NCBI GenBank assembly: GCA_029245955.1
Contig: JAQWOH010000079.1
Location: forward strand, 62,001-126,000
Source: Fuerstiella sp.
GTDB lineage: Bacteria; Planctomycetota; Planctomycetia; Planctomycetales; Planctomycetaceae
Direction: 5' to 3'
Length of the DNA: 64,000 bases
The position numbers and the translations under genes are program-made. How positions within the stretch are numbered: the stretch's first letter is position 1; every line of letters starts with the position of its first letter. Positions 17,901-26,131 of this stretch are shown here, piece by piece. The notes beneath the pieces are model-generated. The model did not search any database and was not told where the DNA came from. It saw only the letters and a program-made list of their open reading frames with translations.

Positions 17901-18862
17901 TGATTCTGGAACGTGATGCAATGCACAGCGAAGCCCGGGCCGAACGGGCTCGGTTAAAGGAAGCCGGAGGTGCGTTCGCTTCAGCCATCGCAGATTTGAC
18001 TGTGCTGCTCGAAAATCATCCTGACGACGTTGCTGCGTGGGGACGCCGTGGCACGATTCATCATCGAATGACACATTGGGCGGAAGCTGTTGATGATCTT
18101 TCCAGGGCGTTGACACTCGATCCGCAGCAATCACAACTCTACTACAGACGTGGACTGGCACAACACCAGTTGAACCGTCCTGAACGCGCTGTCGCGGACC
18201 TTGACCGGGCCATCGCTATTGAGCCGTCCAATCCCGACTTCTGGTACTCTCGTGGCAACTGCAACGCCGGCCAGGGGGATGCGGAAGCCGCCATCGCGGA
18301 TTATAGTCAGGCCCTGGAATACGACCCTAAGCATTCGGCAGCATGGTATAACCACGGCAATATGCTGTTCAGTCTGGGCCGATTTGATGAAGCGATTGAG
18401 AGCTGGAACAGAACTATCGCGATTCAACCGGACTTGTTTCGAGCGTACAATAATCGCGCCGCAGCCTATGTTCAGCTGGGAGAACCACACAAGGCGAAGG
18501 ATGACTACGAGAAAACTTTGGAGCTTAACTCCTCCTTTGCGAGAGCTTACGACAATTATGCCTGGCTGCTGGCAACGTCGGAGGATCCACAGCTTCGTGA
18601 TCCCGGTCAGGCCATCGTACATGCTCAAAAGGCATGTGAATTGACTGATCGACAGGACTGGTATCACCTCAGCACGCTGGCGGCCAGTTACGCAGAAGCA
18701 GGGGATTTTGCGAATGCCGGTCGCTGGCTCAAGCTGTCACACAGTCTGGCACCGGACGAGCGGAAGATTCAACTGCTGGAACTTGTCAAAGTCTACGACG
18801 CGGAACTGGCAAAGAGCGTCGCAGCTCAACGAAAAACGTCACGACCGCGCATCCGTCTGTGA
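14963..18862 (+). CDS. Giant TPR-repeat lipoprotein
   Basis: 1299 residues from ATG 14963 (GAGG at good spacing; the frame opens at 14921). A membrane segment and lipobox-like LSMVGGC (Cys42) suggest an outer- or inner-membrane lipoprotein after processing. TPR units follow one another (for example DGRYEDAVQSLTRSIALNPD, then AEAYYLRGTTYAVLEDLDAA) for about 270 residues. They are interrupted by a roughly 230-residue low-complexity acidic/Pro/Ala linker (about 310-545). A second long TPR array then continues to the C-terminus (DRAIAIEPSNPDFWYSRGNC). TPR superhelices bind partner peptides, so a scaffold role is likely; the partner is unknown. Confidence 0.85.
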   Translation: MFELNDATRYIPFIDQPGVRSRHARVALISGFVLLLSMVGGCSSQKSQSEDIVRAALQQQQDGRYEDAVQSLTRSIALNPDFAEAYYLRGTTYAVLEDLDAAIDDLQLATRKRPEWDRAWWALGTMYRTAERHDDALDALSRAIRLNPQAADAHYDRGCVNEQLGHHEEALSDFETTARIDANHVQAHLRWGILQTQDSPELAVEMLSTALSLDRRNGQIWLHRGLAHAANEAPERSLADLTVACRLLPDDGTPWYHRALLLKKLGQPDEAIHDLNRAAELDPENSRVRAALLLAQNEVSTPAAVAMLTKKSDAVADADAEPVVATTTSVAGLSERVEDPQPAASSGFLLFPTGDPQPAPVTIPNAVAAETQLRQFKPFPTESAAPTPGEAAVVVDTGSSESAEANPFALFSTEAVNSQNADEQGVAALEEEPQHRSGDAPQLSAADLAVPMLLPTTEMLLSTADDTENPFAMAGSKAESGSDSDGHDSVEDTVPAVSEVLTGSDAEIETATSPSGFAAGSILPPVTNRLPDSAPAAIKDTDSGIDSNVLYQRALAAHRNNDQAGCLAALELLLKEKPNHTKARLRYAVVLAEQDRLREALAETETLLRESTDSVEVLRLRADLLRDSNQPEAAVTVYTQLIALGADQRGVLLERAKARVAARQWSDATGDLTELLQQSPNDIVLLKQRALALQEQCLWTLAIADWTQIGLVDNTNVEAMEARAEAFITLGETNAALSDLNSLLQYQPDNDRIAERLAHLYVQLGQADEAVRVLSPIVESGNAGTEQVLMRARALEQTGDSDAALSDLDDILASHPDELKAVILRAKIRTNTGDYRAAIGDLDAALEINGPQIDLIQLRARAHVACGDQDAALNDYTRVLELQPDNVAVRMDRAATFRRVGNLALALEDANVVLKADPQHRASLIIRADANFADNQYEDALQDYDVVLEADNSDDELLWRRCRTRLNLNLDLLAIQDLDLILERDAMHSEARAERARLKEAGGAFASAIADLTVLLENHPDDVAAWGRRGTIHHRMTHWAEAVDDLSRALTLDPQQSQLYYRRGLAQHQLNRPERAVADLDRAIAIEPSNPDFWYSRGNCNAGQGDAEAAIADYSQALEYDPKHSAAWYNHGNMLFSLGRFDEAIESWNRTIAIQPDLFRAYNNRAAAYVQLGEPHKAKDDYEKTLELNSSFARAYDNYAWLLATSEDPQLRDPGQAIVHAQKACELTDRQDWYHLSTLAASYAEAGDFANAGRWLKLSHSLAPDERKIQLLELVKVYDAELAKSVAAQRKTSRPRIRL

Positions 18863-19323
18863 TGTCGATCCGGACATGTATTCTTCCAGCTTCCTGTACC
18901 GCGTGCTGCGTCCAGTTCTCCGGACTGTGTATGCCTGAGTCTTGTTCCCTTCGCCTCGCTGCAGCACGGAAATGATGTGCTGTCGTTTCAGCGACGGCCA
19001 GTGGAATCAGAATTTCCTCCGGTCGATTGATCGCGTTTTCCGTCGGCAGTCCCGGATCGACGATCTGCACTTCTGCGTGCTGCGACAGCACTTCAGTTCG
19101 TTCTAACGCGTTCTTCCGCTCCCGGACGTTGCGGGGCCATGATGGCGACGACATCCTGCATGGCGGCTCAGAGCCGGATTACATGGAAAACGGCGTCGGT
19201 GCACACGATTGATGCTATTGACGGTGTTTGTCTCTGATCCAGGCCCGTATAGGGTTGGGATCGATCGTCTCGCGACTATTGTCGGGCGATCCTTCTGCCA
19301 TGAACTCGTGCTGCGATTGTCCG
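18863..19323. other. Intergenic region, possible minus-strand gene relic
   Basis: About 460 bases between the convergent TPR and PQQ genes. One minus-strand frame (19154 downwards) reads HAEVQIVDPGLPTENAINRP, faintly like the C-terminal segment of polysaccharide chain-length determinant proteins. It runs on antisense into the TPR gene without domain structure, so I do not call a gene. Confidence 0.3.
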
Positions 19324-22149
19324 TCAACGCTGTCGAATCACTTCCAGTCCACTGATGAGTGACTGTCCGGTTGTCGCCAACAGATTCAGTAGCAATACGT
19401 CCTGTACTTCAACGTCGTCGATCTGACGAACGATTTCTCGCATGGGACTGCCCGCCTGAGCAATCACGTCGAAGTCACGCAGGACAACGCGGCCCTGCAG
19501 AGAAACAGTTTGCAGTCGATCATGTGGTTTTAGATCTTCCGGTTCCGAGAAAAACAGACGTACGGTATAGCGGCCGGGTTTGAGGTTGTGCAGGGTCAGT
19601 TGTTCAAGGCCTTCCACCACCGACGCCGCGACCCATGGCCAATTTCCGCCTGTCTTCATCCAGACGCTGTGTCGATACCGGAATGATGGTTTGTCCGGTG
19701 ATGTGTTGATCGTGATCTTTGGTGACGGTCCGCCGACGGACGGATAGTCCAGCCACAGAGTTCCGTTGCGTGTGATTCGATCTCCGGGAGCTCCGAAGTT
19801 CAGGCCGATGCGTTCGATGGAACCAGGACCTGGTTCGCTGTTGCCCCACGCAGACCATTGTTCGTGGCTTTCCGGCATTGCGACCAGCGACAGGGCGGTG
19901 GGCAATGGATAACTGCATGTGCAGCCTTCGTAGAAATAGGGAACGTTCAGCACTCCACCTGCCGGGATGACGCTGTTGGTACAACCACTGCGGGGACCGC
20001 TAAGAAAGACCGTACCGCTTTCCGCGGTCTTATCGTAGAACGCCGGAGTTCCTGCTCGCAGCGTGAAGAAAGATCCATAATCCACACCACCGTCGCAGCC
20101 GTAGGTCTTGGGGAATACTCGTGGTTCCTGTTTACCCGTCAGCGGATTGACGCGTTCGCCCACAACAGGCTGACTTGGTTTCCACGCGTCTTTCTGCCGA
20201 GGCGGTCGATACTGACTTTGTTCGTATTTTGTCGGGTCAGTTTCTGTCAGACTGGCGCGCAGGTCCTGCTGCTCTGCATTGTCCAGCACACGTCCTGTGT
20301 AAATGTCCGACAGTACGGGAGGCAGCAGCGGATAGTCGACTGAGTAATCCCCTTTGACTCTCGGTGCATGCCAGTCTTTGGGGCGGGAAATCATGACACC
20401 TCTTGTGAACTGCGGCTGTGGTGATCTTTTGAAGTGTGCGAGAGTGTCGTCGAACCAAAGCACACCCAGCGGGAACCGGACCAGTTCGTCCGTGCTGGGC
20501 TGCCAGTTTCCGTGGTATTCGGTGGCCCCCGGAAGTGCACCGACTCGGCGGATAAGCGTCTGCCCCGCATGACGCAGCCGCTTGAAGCTGCCGGGTTTTA
20601 ATGACTGCAGTGTCTCGACGTCGGGCGTGCCCTGCTCTGCTGTGGTTTCCAGTGCTGCAATTCCCCCGAATGGTCTCAGTGTCTGCAACAAGGTTGTCCA
20701 CGATTCGGCGACACGCTCCGGCGTTTCTGTGGTTACCATACTCGCGATATACGGTGGCAGAGAAATGTGCTGGGGGTCGCTTTCGATCAATGCAGCTCGT
20801 GTGCCGTAGATGCCGGCACGATCCAGTTCCTGCCGAAGCTTGTTGATGCGTTCATGGTCGTCGTCAATTGCCACAACGTGATATTTCGATTCTCGCAGCA
20901 GCGACCTGACCAATGATCCGTCCTGTATACCGACTACGAAGGCGTACCCCTGTGGTCCTGCGGACGCCTGCACCAGCTGTCTGGCCAGGGTATCCGAGTT
21001 TTCTGTGATTGACAGAGGCGCGACCGGCTGCCGCCAATGCCTTGTCGACAGAGGTCGTGCTGCATCGGCCGACGTAAAACAGTAGATGCGGCCTTCGCTC
21101 GTGGAAACGATCAGCCGGTTATCCGCCGCAATCATCGAATGAATTCTGCCGTCCACGCCGTCGAGTCCGTCGTCGAACTGAAACAGGCGATCGCTCGCGC
21201 GAATTGTGCGGCTGATTCCGGTGACGCCGTGTCCTTTGTGAACTTTGTCTTCGTGCAACTGACGATTGACGACGTCATCGAAGGTAAGCTTTCCGCGTCG
21301 AATGGCAAGTGCGGATGTTTCGTCGATTGCCGCGAACCAGCCACCAGGAAACCGTCCCGGCCCCGGGAGTTCGAATTTGACCAGCTTTCCGGTAAGTCGG
21401 TTCAGCACGGCAGGATACGCAGTCGAGCACGGTACGATCAGGTCATCGCCGTTGACCACGAGGTAGCCCTGTGGTGCCAGACCGCCAATTGCCTGTGTAT
21501 TGTGCGGCTGCTGACCGAACAGATATCCCAGTCGATCATTACGCCAGATCACCGCTCCCGTGTCGACATCCATCGCATACACAAAGACTCCTTCGAACGG
21601 CCAGACGCCTGCTGCAAAGTACACCTGCCCGCTGCTGATGACCGGACCTCCCCGGACAGGCCAGACGGAAATCAACCGTTGATTTCCCAGCAGCCTGCGT
21701 TCACTGGGAACCGCACGGTACTTCCAGCGCAATTGGCCGGTGTGCAAGTTGACGCAATACAGATGCCCGTCGTCGGAGCCAAAACAAACGGACTCTCGCC
21801 AAACTGCCGGTGCGCAGCGAATCGGTCCGTTTGTGCGGAAGGTCCACGTTTCTTTGCCGGTGACCAGCTCGTAGGCACTCACCGAATCTGTACGGGATGA
21901 CGCGACCAGCATCTGGCCATCCGCGACAATCGGCTCGTATCCGGCATCAAACTGCAATCGACTGCTGTGATACGCTGGTGTGAGCACAGGCAGATGTCTC
22001 ACCCAGCTCAGTTGCAGCGATGCAGGGATCTGTGTCGCCGTGACCCCGGTTCGTCCTGCATTCTTTCGCCACATCGGCCAGTCGTCGGCGAATATGTTCA
22101 CCGAGGATGTAAAGCTGATACAGACGATAACAAGCAAGCTGTGTTTCAT
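19324..22149 (-). CDS. Secreted PQQ-like beta-propeller, methyltransferase-like and malectin-like chimera
   Basis: 941 residues with a signal peptide (to about NIFADDWPMW). Residues about 25-380 contain PQQ/quinoprotein propeller blades (WPMWRKNAGRTG, DGHLYCVNLHTGQLRWKY, VYAMDVDTGAVIWRND, GRIYCFTSAD). Residues about 400-560 switch to a Rossmann-like piece (YHVVAIDDDHERINKLRQEL, a strand plus acidic loop like class I methyltransferases, without an obvious glycine-rich motif I in the usual place). Then comes PQQ-associated sequence with Cys-rich GCTCSYPLPTAL, and the last 200 residues contain HNLKPGRYTVRLFFSEPED, as in malectin-like carbohydrate-binding domains. This architecture is recurrent in planctomycetes. 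The methyltransferase activity is doubtful for an exported protein. Confidence 0.8.
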   Translation of the reverse strand: MKHSLLVIVCISFTSSVNIFADDWPMWRKNAGRTGVTATQIPASLQLSWVRHLPVLTPAYHSSRLQFDAGYEPIVADGQMLVASSRTDSVSAYELVTGKETWTFRTNGPIRCAPAVWRESVCFGSDDGHLYCVNLHTGQLRWKYRAVPSERRLLGNQRLISVWPVRGGPVISSGQVYFAAGVWPFEGVFVYAMDVDTGAVIWRNDRLGYLFGQQPHNTQAIGGLAPQGYLVVNGDDLIVPCSTAYPAVLNRLTGKLVKFELPGPGRFPGGWFAAIDETSALAIRRGKLTFDDVVNRQLHEDKVHKGHGVTGISRTIRASDRLFQFDDGLDGVDGRIHSMIAADNRLIVSTSEGRIYCFTSADAARPLSTRHWRQPVAPLSITENSDTLARQLVQASAGPQGYAFVVGIQDGSLVRSLLRESKYHVVAIDDDHERINKLRQELDRAGIYGTRAALIESDPQHISLPPYIASMVTTETPERVAESWTTLLQTLRPFGGIAALETTAEQGTPDVETLQSLKPGSFKRLRHAGQTLIRRVGALPGATEYHGNWQPSTDELVRFPLGVLWFDDTLAHFKRSPQPQFTRGVMISRPKDWHAPRVKGDYSVDYPLLPPVLSDIYTGRVLDNAEQQDLRASLTETDPTKYEQSQYRPPRQKDAWKPSQPVVGERVNPLTGKQEPRVFPKTYGCDGGVDYGSFFTLRAGTPAFYDKTAESGTVFLSGPRSGCTNSVIPAGGVLNVPYFYEGCTCSYPLPTALSLVAMPESHEQWSAWGNSEPGPGSIERIGLNFGAPGDRITRNGTLWLDYPSVGGPSPKITINTSPDKPSFRYRHSVWMKTGGNWPWVAASVVEGLEQLTLHNLKPGRYTVRLFFSEPEDLKPHDRLQTVSLQGRVVLRDFDVIAQAGSPMREIVRQIDDVEVQDVLLLNLLATTGQSLISGLEVIRQR

Positions 22150-22258
22150 GGTGGTGTTTTATGCGAGGGGGGAGTGTCAGGCCAGGCCACCCGCTGCTGG
22201 GGCTGTGTGCCGTGCCGGGGCACTGACTGGAAGGATATCTGCGCTGCGTCTGGGAATA

Positions 22259-22642
22259 TCAGTCCAATCCGTCATTTGAGTTGTCAGTATGCTTCGGCAG
22301 TATGCTCAGGTCACGTGTCGTTTTGTCATTCACGTCTTCATCCGGAGGTTCTATTTCCACTTTGATCTCGGTTTCACCAAGCAATATCAGGTCTCCGCAC
22401 TGAAGCACGTGTGAATTCACGTCGTGGCCATTGACGATTGTCAGATTGGTTGAATCCAGGTCGCGAATTTCGAACTGGTCATGATTGTTCATCCGGATTT
22501 CAGAATGCAGCCGGCTCAGCAGGTCGTCTTCAATGGTCAGGTGCGAGCGGTGGCTTCGACCGAGCACAACGGGCAGGCGAGACGGTAATAGTTCGACCCG
22601 ACCATCAGGGAGTCCGGGAGAAATTAAGACCAGTTTTTTCAA
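22259..22642 (-). CDS. FHA-domain protein
   Basis: 127 residues, essentially one forkhead-associated domain that binds phosphothreonine peptides. Conserved elements: VVLGRSHRSHLTI (GR), LLSRLHSEIR (SxxH), and LDSTNLTIVNGHDV (the NG turn). The C-terminal 30 residues are acidic and disordered. Cytoplasmic: no signal or membrane segment. FHA proteins usually read out Ser/Thr kinase signalling; a candidate kinase-like protein is encoded at 2.9-5.2 kb but it looks inactive, and linkage is not implied. It lies about 110 bases downstream of the start of the PQQ gene in the same direction (higher coordinates first), so it could be cotranscribed upstream of it. Confidence 0.88.
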   Translation of the reverse strand: MKKLVLISPGLPDGRVELLPSRLPVVLGRSHRSHLTIEDDLLSRLHSEIRMNNHDQFEIRDLDSTNLTIVNGHDVNSHVLQCGDLILLGETEIKVEIEPPDEDVNDKTTRDLSILPKHTDNSNDGLD

Positions 22643-22990
22643 GTTTGTATCTCACTCGTTGCCGAGTCTTTCCGATGGAACACTGTTTTTCTGTTCCCGG
22701 TTCCGCAGTTGAGCAAAACCCCTTCAATCGGCAGATTTGGAATGGGGGAATGCAAGAATATCCGGACCTCGGAACTGCCGGGCGAATTCGCTAAGGATAC
22801 TGACCTAGGATTTCCCAAATGGTACTTCCTGGGAATGCTACTGCCTACTCAAGAGGAACATCAGGCAATGTTCAACGAAGTCACAGCGGGCACTGTGTGA
22901 CTGTTGATGCTGAGAACTCTGAATGCCTTCACACATCGAATCTGACGTGCGGCAACAGTAAGAATTTTCCATCCGCCCCGAATTGGTACT
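22643..22990. other. Intergenic region without recognisable gene
   Basis: About 350 bases between divergent FHA and coiled-coil genes. Only short ORFs with no family resemblance. Presumably promoters for both directions. Confidence 0.4.
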
Positions 22991-24112
22991 ATGACAACGT
23001 CAAGAAAAACGGCCAAGAATATTGATGGCAACGATCATGCTGTCCCGGACAGTCCGTCCCGGCGTCGCAGGAACTCTGTACGTCGAGGTAAATCCCGGAC
23101 GCAGCCCGACAAAAAATCTGCCGATCATGCCACTGTCGCTGACGGAATCCTTTGTCGGCTGGATGAGATGGACGCACGAGTGCAGCAACTGGCGGCAGCG
23201 CAGAACGGTCATGGGACTGCTTCGACGGAATCCGAATGTCTGGATCAGTTAGCAGCGCAAATCTCCAGCAGCACAGGCGCGCTGGCGGTACAGTTCAGAG
23301 ACGCACTGGATCAGCAGAATCAGGCCATCGTCGGGATCGCTTCAGGCTTGAGCGGGCTCCAGGCAACCGTCTCTCAATTGTTTGTCAAGTCTGCCACGAG
23401 GGCTGCAGATGAGCAAAGGCCGACGGGTTTTTCAGCAGGAAGTTCGGATTATATACATTCGGCGGCGAAGGCTGAAGACTGCAGCCCAACCGACGAAACG
23501 GATACCTCGTCAGAAAACGCGTGGGAACAGATCAAGAACGCCTTTCTGATGGAGGCTGACTGTGGCTTTGATGACGGTGCTGGTGGCATCCGCGACCAGT
23601 CTGCACTATCCCTGCCGGAATCTGACGTCGAAACGGAGGATTCCGATGAAACCGCGCAGGTCGAACAGTCATTCGAGATCCCCGAGCTGACGGACATTGA
23701 CAATCTTGCAGATGCGGAGCTGCGATCGGTGCTTGTCGACAGAGAGCGCCTGATGTCGATGCTCGTGCAGCGTTTGCTGAGCGCAGTACATTCGACGCAG
23801 ACGCTTTCGACTGAGCAGCTCAACGAGCTGAAAGACGATCTTCCGGCAGAGTTGACCGAAAGAGTCGAACAAAGTCTCAGGACATTCACGCAGCAGGAAC
23901 GTCTGGAGCAGTTGGAGCTCAGTCTCGAGCGTGCGCGGGTGTCACGTCAGGTGGCAACTCTGGAAAAGACTCAAGAGAAACTGGCCGCCACCGCTCACGG
24001 ACTCGGTCTGACGATCAGCGAAGATGGATCGCTGGAAGGGGAAATCGACGTTGTCAGAGAATGTGGCTCGCAGGGTCGCCGCTGGCTGGGTGTACTCGGT
24101 TTCGGCAACTGA
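22991..24112 (+). CDS. Cytoplasmic coiled-coil hypothetical protein
   Basis: 373 residues. The N-terminal 45 are Arg/Lys/Ser-rich and disordered. Then comes a helix (LDEMDARVQQLAAAQNGHG) and a second (QFRDALDQQNQAIVGIASGL), an acidic linker around 170-220 with WEQIKNAFLMEADCGFD, and a long predicted coiled coil (about 235-345, LTERVEQSLRTFTQQERLEQ and ERARVSRQVATLEKTQEKLA). The C-terminus is LGVLGFGN. No signal peptide or membrane segment. I recognise it only as a planctomycete-type hypothetical protein; a structural or partition-associated role would be speculation. Confidence 0.7.
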   Translation: MTTSRKTAKNIDGNDHAVPDSPSRRRRNSVRRGKSRTQPDKKSADHATVADGILCRLDEMDARVQQLAAAQNGHGTASTESECLDQLAAQISSSTGALAVQFRDALDQQNQAIVGIASGLSGLQATVSQLFVKSATRAADEQRPTGFSAGSSDYIHSAAKAEDCSPTDETDTSSENAWEQIKNAFLMEADCGFDDGAGGIRDQSALSLPESDVETEDSDETAQVEQSFEIPELTDIDNLADAELRSVLVDRERLMSMLVQRLLSAVHSTQTLSTEQLNELKDDLPAELTERVEQSLRTFTQQERLEQLELSLERARVSRQVATLEKTQEKLAATAHGLGLTISEDGSLEGEIDVVRECGSQGRRWLGVLGFGN

Positions 24113-24154
24113 TACAGGCTCGCCAGCCGTTAGCAAGCGTCACCATTCGCGGTA

Positions 24155-25528
24155 TCAGCCGACTGTTTCCTGCCAGTAAGCGATTCGTTCTGCCACGCGT
24201 GCCTCTCCGCCGGAGCCAAAACTCTGTAACGCTTTCATCGCGTTCTCAGCCCCAAGGACATCGTAGACGTCAGCTTCAATCAGATCGCAGACCTGCTGCA
24301 GATCCTCCAGTGAAAGATCTTTCAACCGGCAGCCTGCGTTTTCGCATTTGGACACCAGTTGACCGACCGTACCGTGTCCGGTCCGCATCGGCACGCCCTT
24401 TCGGATGAGGTATTCCATCAACGCGGTGGCGTCCAGGAAACCGTCTTCCAGATGAGATACGATATGGTCACGCTGAAGCTGTGCTCCCGCTATTATGGAC
24501 GGTGTCAGCTCAAGGCAGGCCCTGACCGTATCAAAGGCATCAAACATCGCCAGTTTGTCTTCCTGTAGGTCTCGATTGTACGCCATCGGCAGGCTTTTGA
24601 TCAGAATCAGGATTTGAGGCACTGCCGCCATGACCCTGGCCGTCTTGCCGCGAATCAGTTCCAGCACGTCTGGATTGCGTTTCTGCGGCATAATGGACGA
24701 GCCGGTCGTGTAGGCGTCCGGCAGTCTGATGAATCCGAACTCTGTACTGAACCAGATGATCCATTCCTCACACCATGTGCTGAGGTGGGCTGAAATCAGC
24801 GACAGACAGAACACGAACTCCGCCAGATAATCCCGGTCGCAGCTCACGTCCAGACTGTTGGCGGCAACTTCCGAAAAACCAAGCAGTTCTGCTGTCATGT
24901 CCCGATCGATGGGTAACGATGATCCCGCCAGCGCGGCCGCTCCTAACGGTGAAATATTGACGCGTCTGCGACAGTCGGCAAGACGTTCCCGGTCACGTTT
25001 GAATTTTTCACAGTAAGCCAGCCAGTAGTGAGCGGCTTGAACCGGCTGCGCTCGCTGCAGGTGTGTGTAGCCTGGCAGAATGACGCCCTTGTCCTGTTCG
25101 CAGCGATCCACGAAGGCTCTCTGGCAGTTCAGCAGCAATGAGTCCAGCAGATCCAGGGCATCACGCACGAACAGCTTCAGATCGGTTGAGACCTGATCGT
25201 TGCGACTGCGTCCGGTATGGAGTTTTCGCCCGACATCACCAGTACGCTCGATCAGCGCACTTTCAATGTGCATATGAATATCTTCGAGTTCTGCGGTGAA
25301 CACGAATTTTCCGGCTTCGATCTCAGACCGGATTTCATCCAGCGTGGTGCAGATCTGATCACGTTCGTTGTCAGTGATCAATCCCGTGCTGGCCAGCATT
25401 GTGGCATGCGCCTTTGAACCCCGGACATCAACTTCATACAGGCGGCTGTCGAAGCTGATTGATTCCGTGAACGCTTCCACGCGAGGATCGGTATCCTGTT
25501 GAAATCGCCCGCCCCATGCTTTGGCCAT
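24155..25528 (-). CDS. argH: Argininosuccinate lyase
   Basis: Catalyses the last step of arginine biosynthesis, argininosuccinate to arginine and fumarate, as a cytoplasmic homotetramer. ATG 25528 has AGGA at good spacing and gives MAKAWGGRF, the typical family start; the frame extends to 25558. Signatures: LHTGRSRNDQVSTDLKLFVRD (fumarase/aspartase-superfamily loop), the signature GSSIMPQKRNPDVLELIRG, and YNRDLQEDKLAMFD near the active site. The length of about 457 is normal. No other arg genes are near, so arginine genes are dispersed here. Confidence 0.96.
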   Translation of the reverse strand: MAKAWGGRFQQDTDPRVEAFTESISFDSRLYEVDVRGSKAHATMLASTGLITDNERDQICTTLDEIRSEIEAGKFVFTAELEDIHMHIESALIERTGDVGRKLHTGRSRNDQVSTDLKLFVRDALDLLDSLLLNCQRAFVDRCEQDKGVILPGYTHLQRAQPVQAAHYWLAYCEKFKRDRERLADCRRRVNISPLGAAALAGSSLPIDRDMTAELLGFSEVAANSLDVSCDRDYLAEFVFCLSLISAHLSTWCEEWIIWFSTEFGFIRLPDAYTTGSSIMPQKRNPDVLELIRGKTARVMAAVPQILILIKSLPMAYNRDLQEDKLAMFDAFDTVRACLELTPSIIAGAQLQRDHIVSHLEDGFLDATALMEYLIRKGVPMRTGHGTVGQLVSKCENAGCRLKDLSLEDLQQVCDLIEADVYDVLGAENAMKALQSFGSGGEARVAERIAYWQETVG

Positions 25529-25644
25529 TGTTATTCCTGTGAGCTGCGTTGTTTTCACTGGTAGTCTGCAGATGACAAAACCGGCAGTCAGTGACCGTCG
25601 TATCGTGTTCGGAGTGCCCGTTCAGATCGCCTGAGCCAGTCGGC

Positions 25645-26007
25645 TTATTCGGGCTTTTTCCCGTGTTGCACAGTTACAGTTGTCCGGATTCCTCCCCGCG
25701 GCGTGAACGCGGCTTCGATTTTCATCCATCGTGGTTTTGTTACCGCGACAAGATCGTCCAGCACAGTGTTCGTGACGTTTTCATAAAATGCACCGTGATT
25801 TCGATATTCCTGCAGATACAGTTTCAGTGATTTCAATTCGCAGCATTGCTGGTCGGCGATGTAGGTGATCGTCAGTGTGCCAAAGTCCGGCTGCCCGGTC
25901 TTCGGGCACATTGACGTAAATTCCGGCACAATGGTTTCAATCACATAGTGTCGCTGCGGAAACGGATTTTCGAAGGTTTCCAGAGTTTCTCGGCTCGGTT
26001 CCGTCAT
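25645..26007 (-). CDS. queF: NADPH-dependent preQ0 reductase QueF (type I)
   Basis: Reduces 7-cyano-7-deazaguanine (preQ0) to preQ1 in queuosine biosynthesis. 120 residues, the compact unimodular form. Visible motifs: TSMCPKTGQPDFGT with the nucleophilic Cys34 and Asp41, and the QueF signature ELKSLKLYLQEYRNHGAFYE. The fold is T-fold and cytosolic. It follows argH in the same direction with a short gap. It is divergent to the glnE-like gene, and overlaps only if that gene used its earliest possible start. Confidence 0.95.
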   Translation of the reverse strand: MTEPSRETLETFENPFPQRHYVIETIVPEFTSMCPKTGQPDFGTLTITYIADQQCCELKSLKLYLQEYRNHGAFYENVTNTVLDDLVAVTKPRWMKIEAAFTPRGGIRTTVTVQHGKKPE

Positions 26008-26131
26008 GACTCAGACTCGGGACGTCGTTAAGGTGCGTGTGTGGGACGGCAAGATCGCCGTCCCTCATTTCTTGTCTTTCTTGCAACCATCCACAAGGTT
26101 GCTTTGCGGTACATTCGCCAGCGTTTCTACG

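Noticed and set aside
19324..22149. Functional methyltransferase
   Set aside because: Exported protein, and the glycine-rich SAM motif is not evident; kept only as methyltransferase-like.
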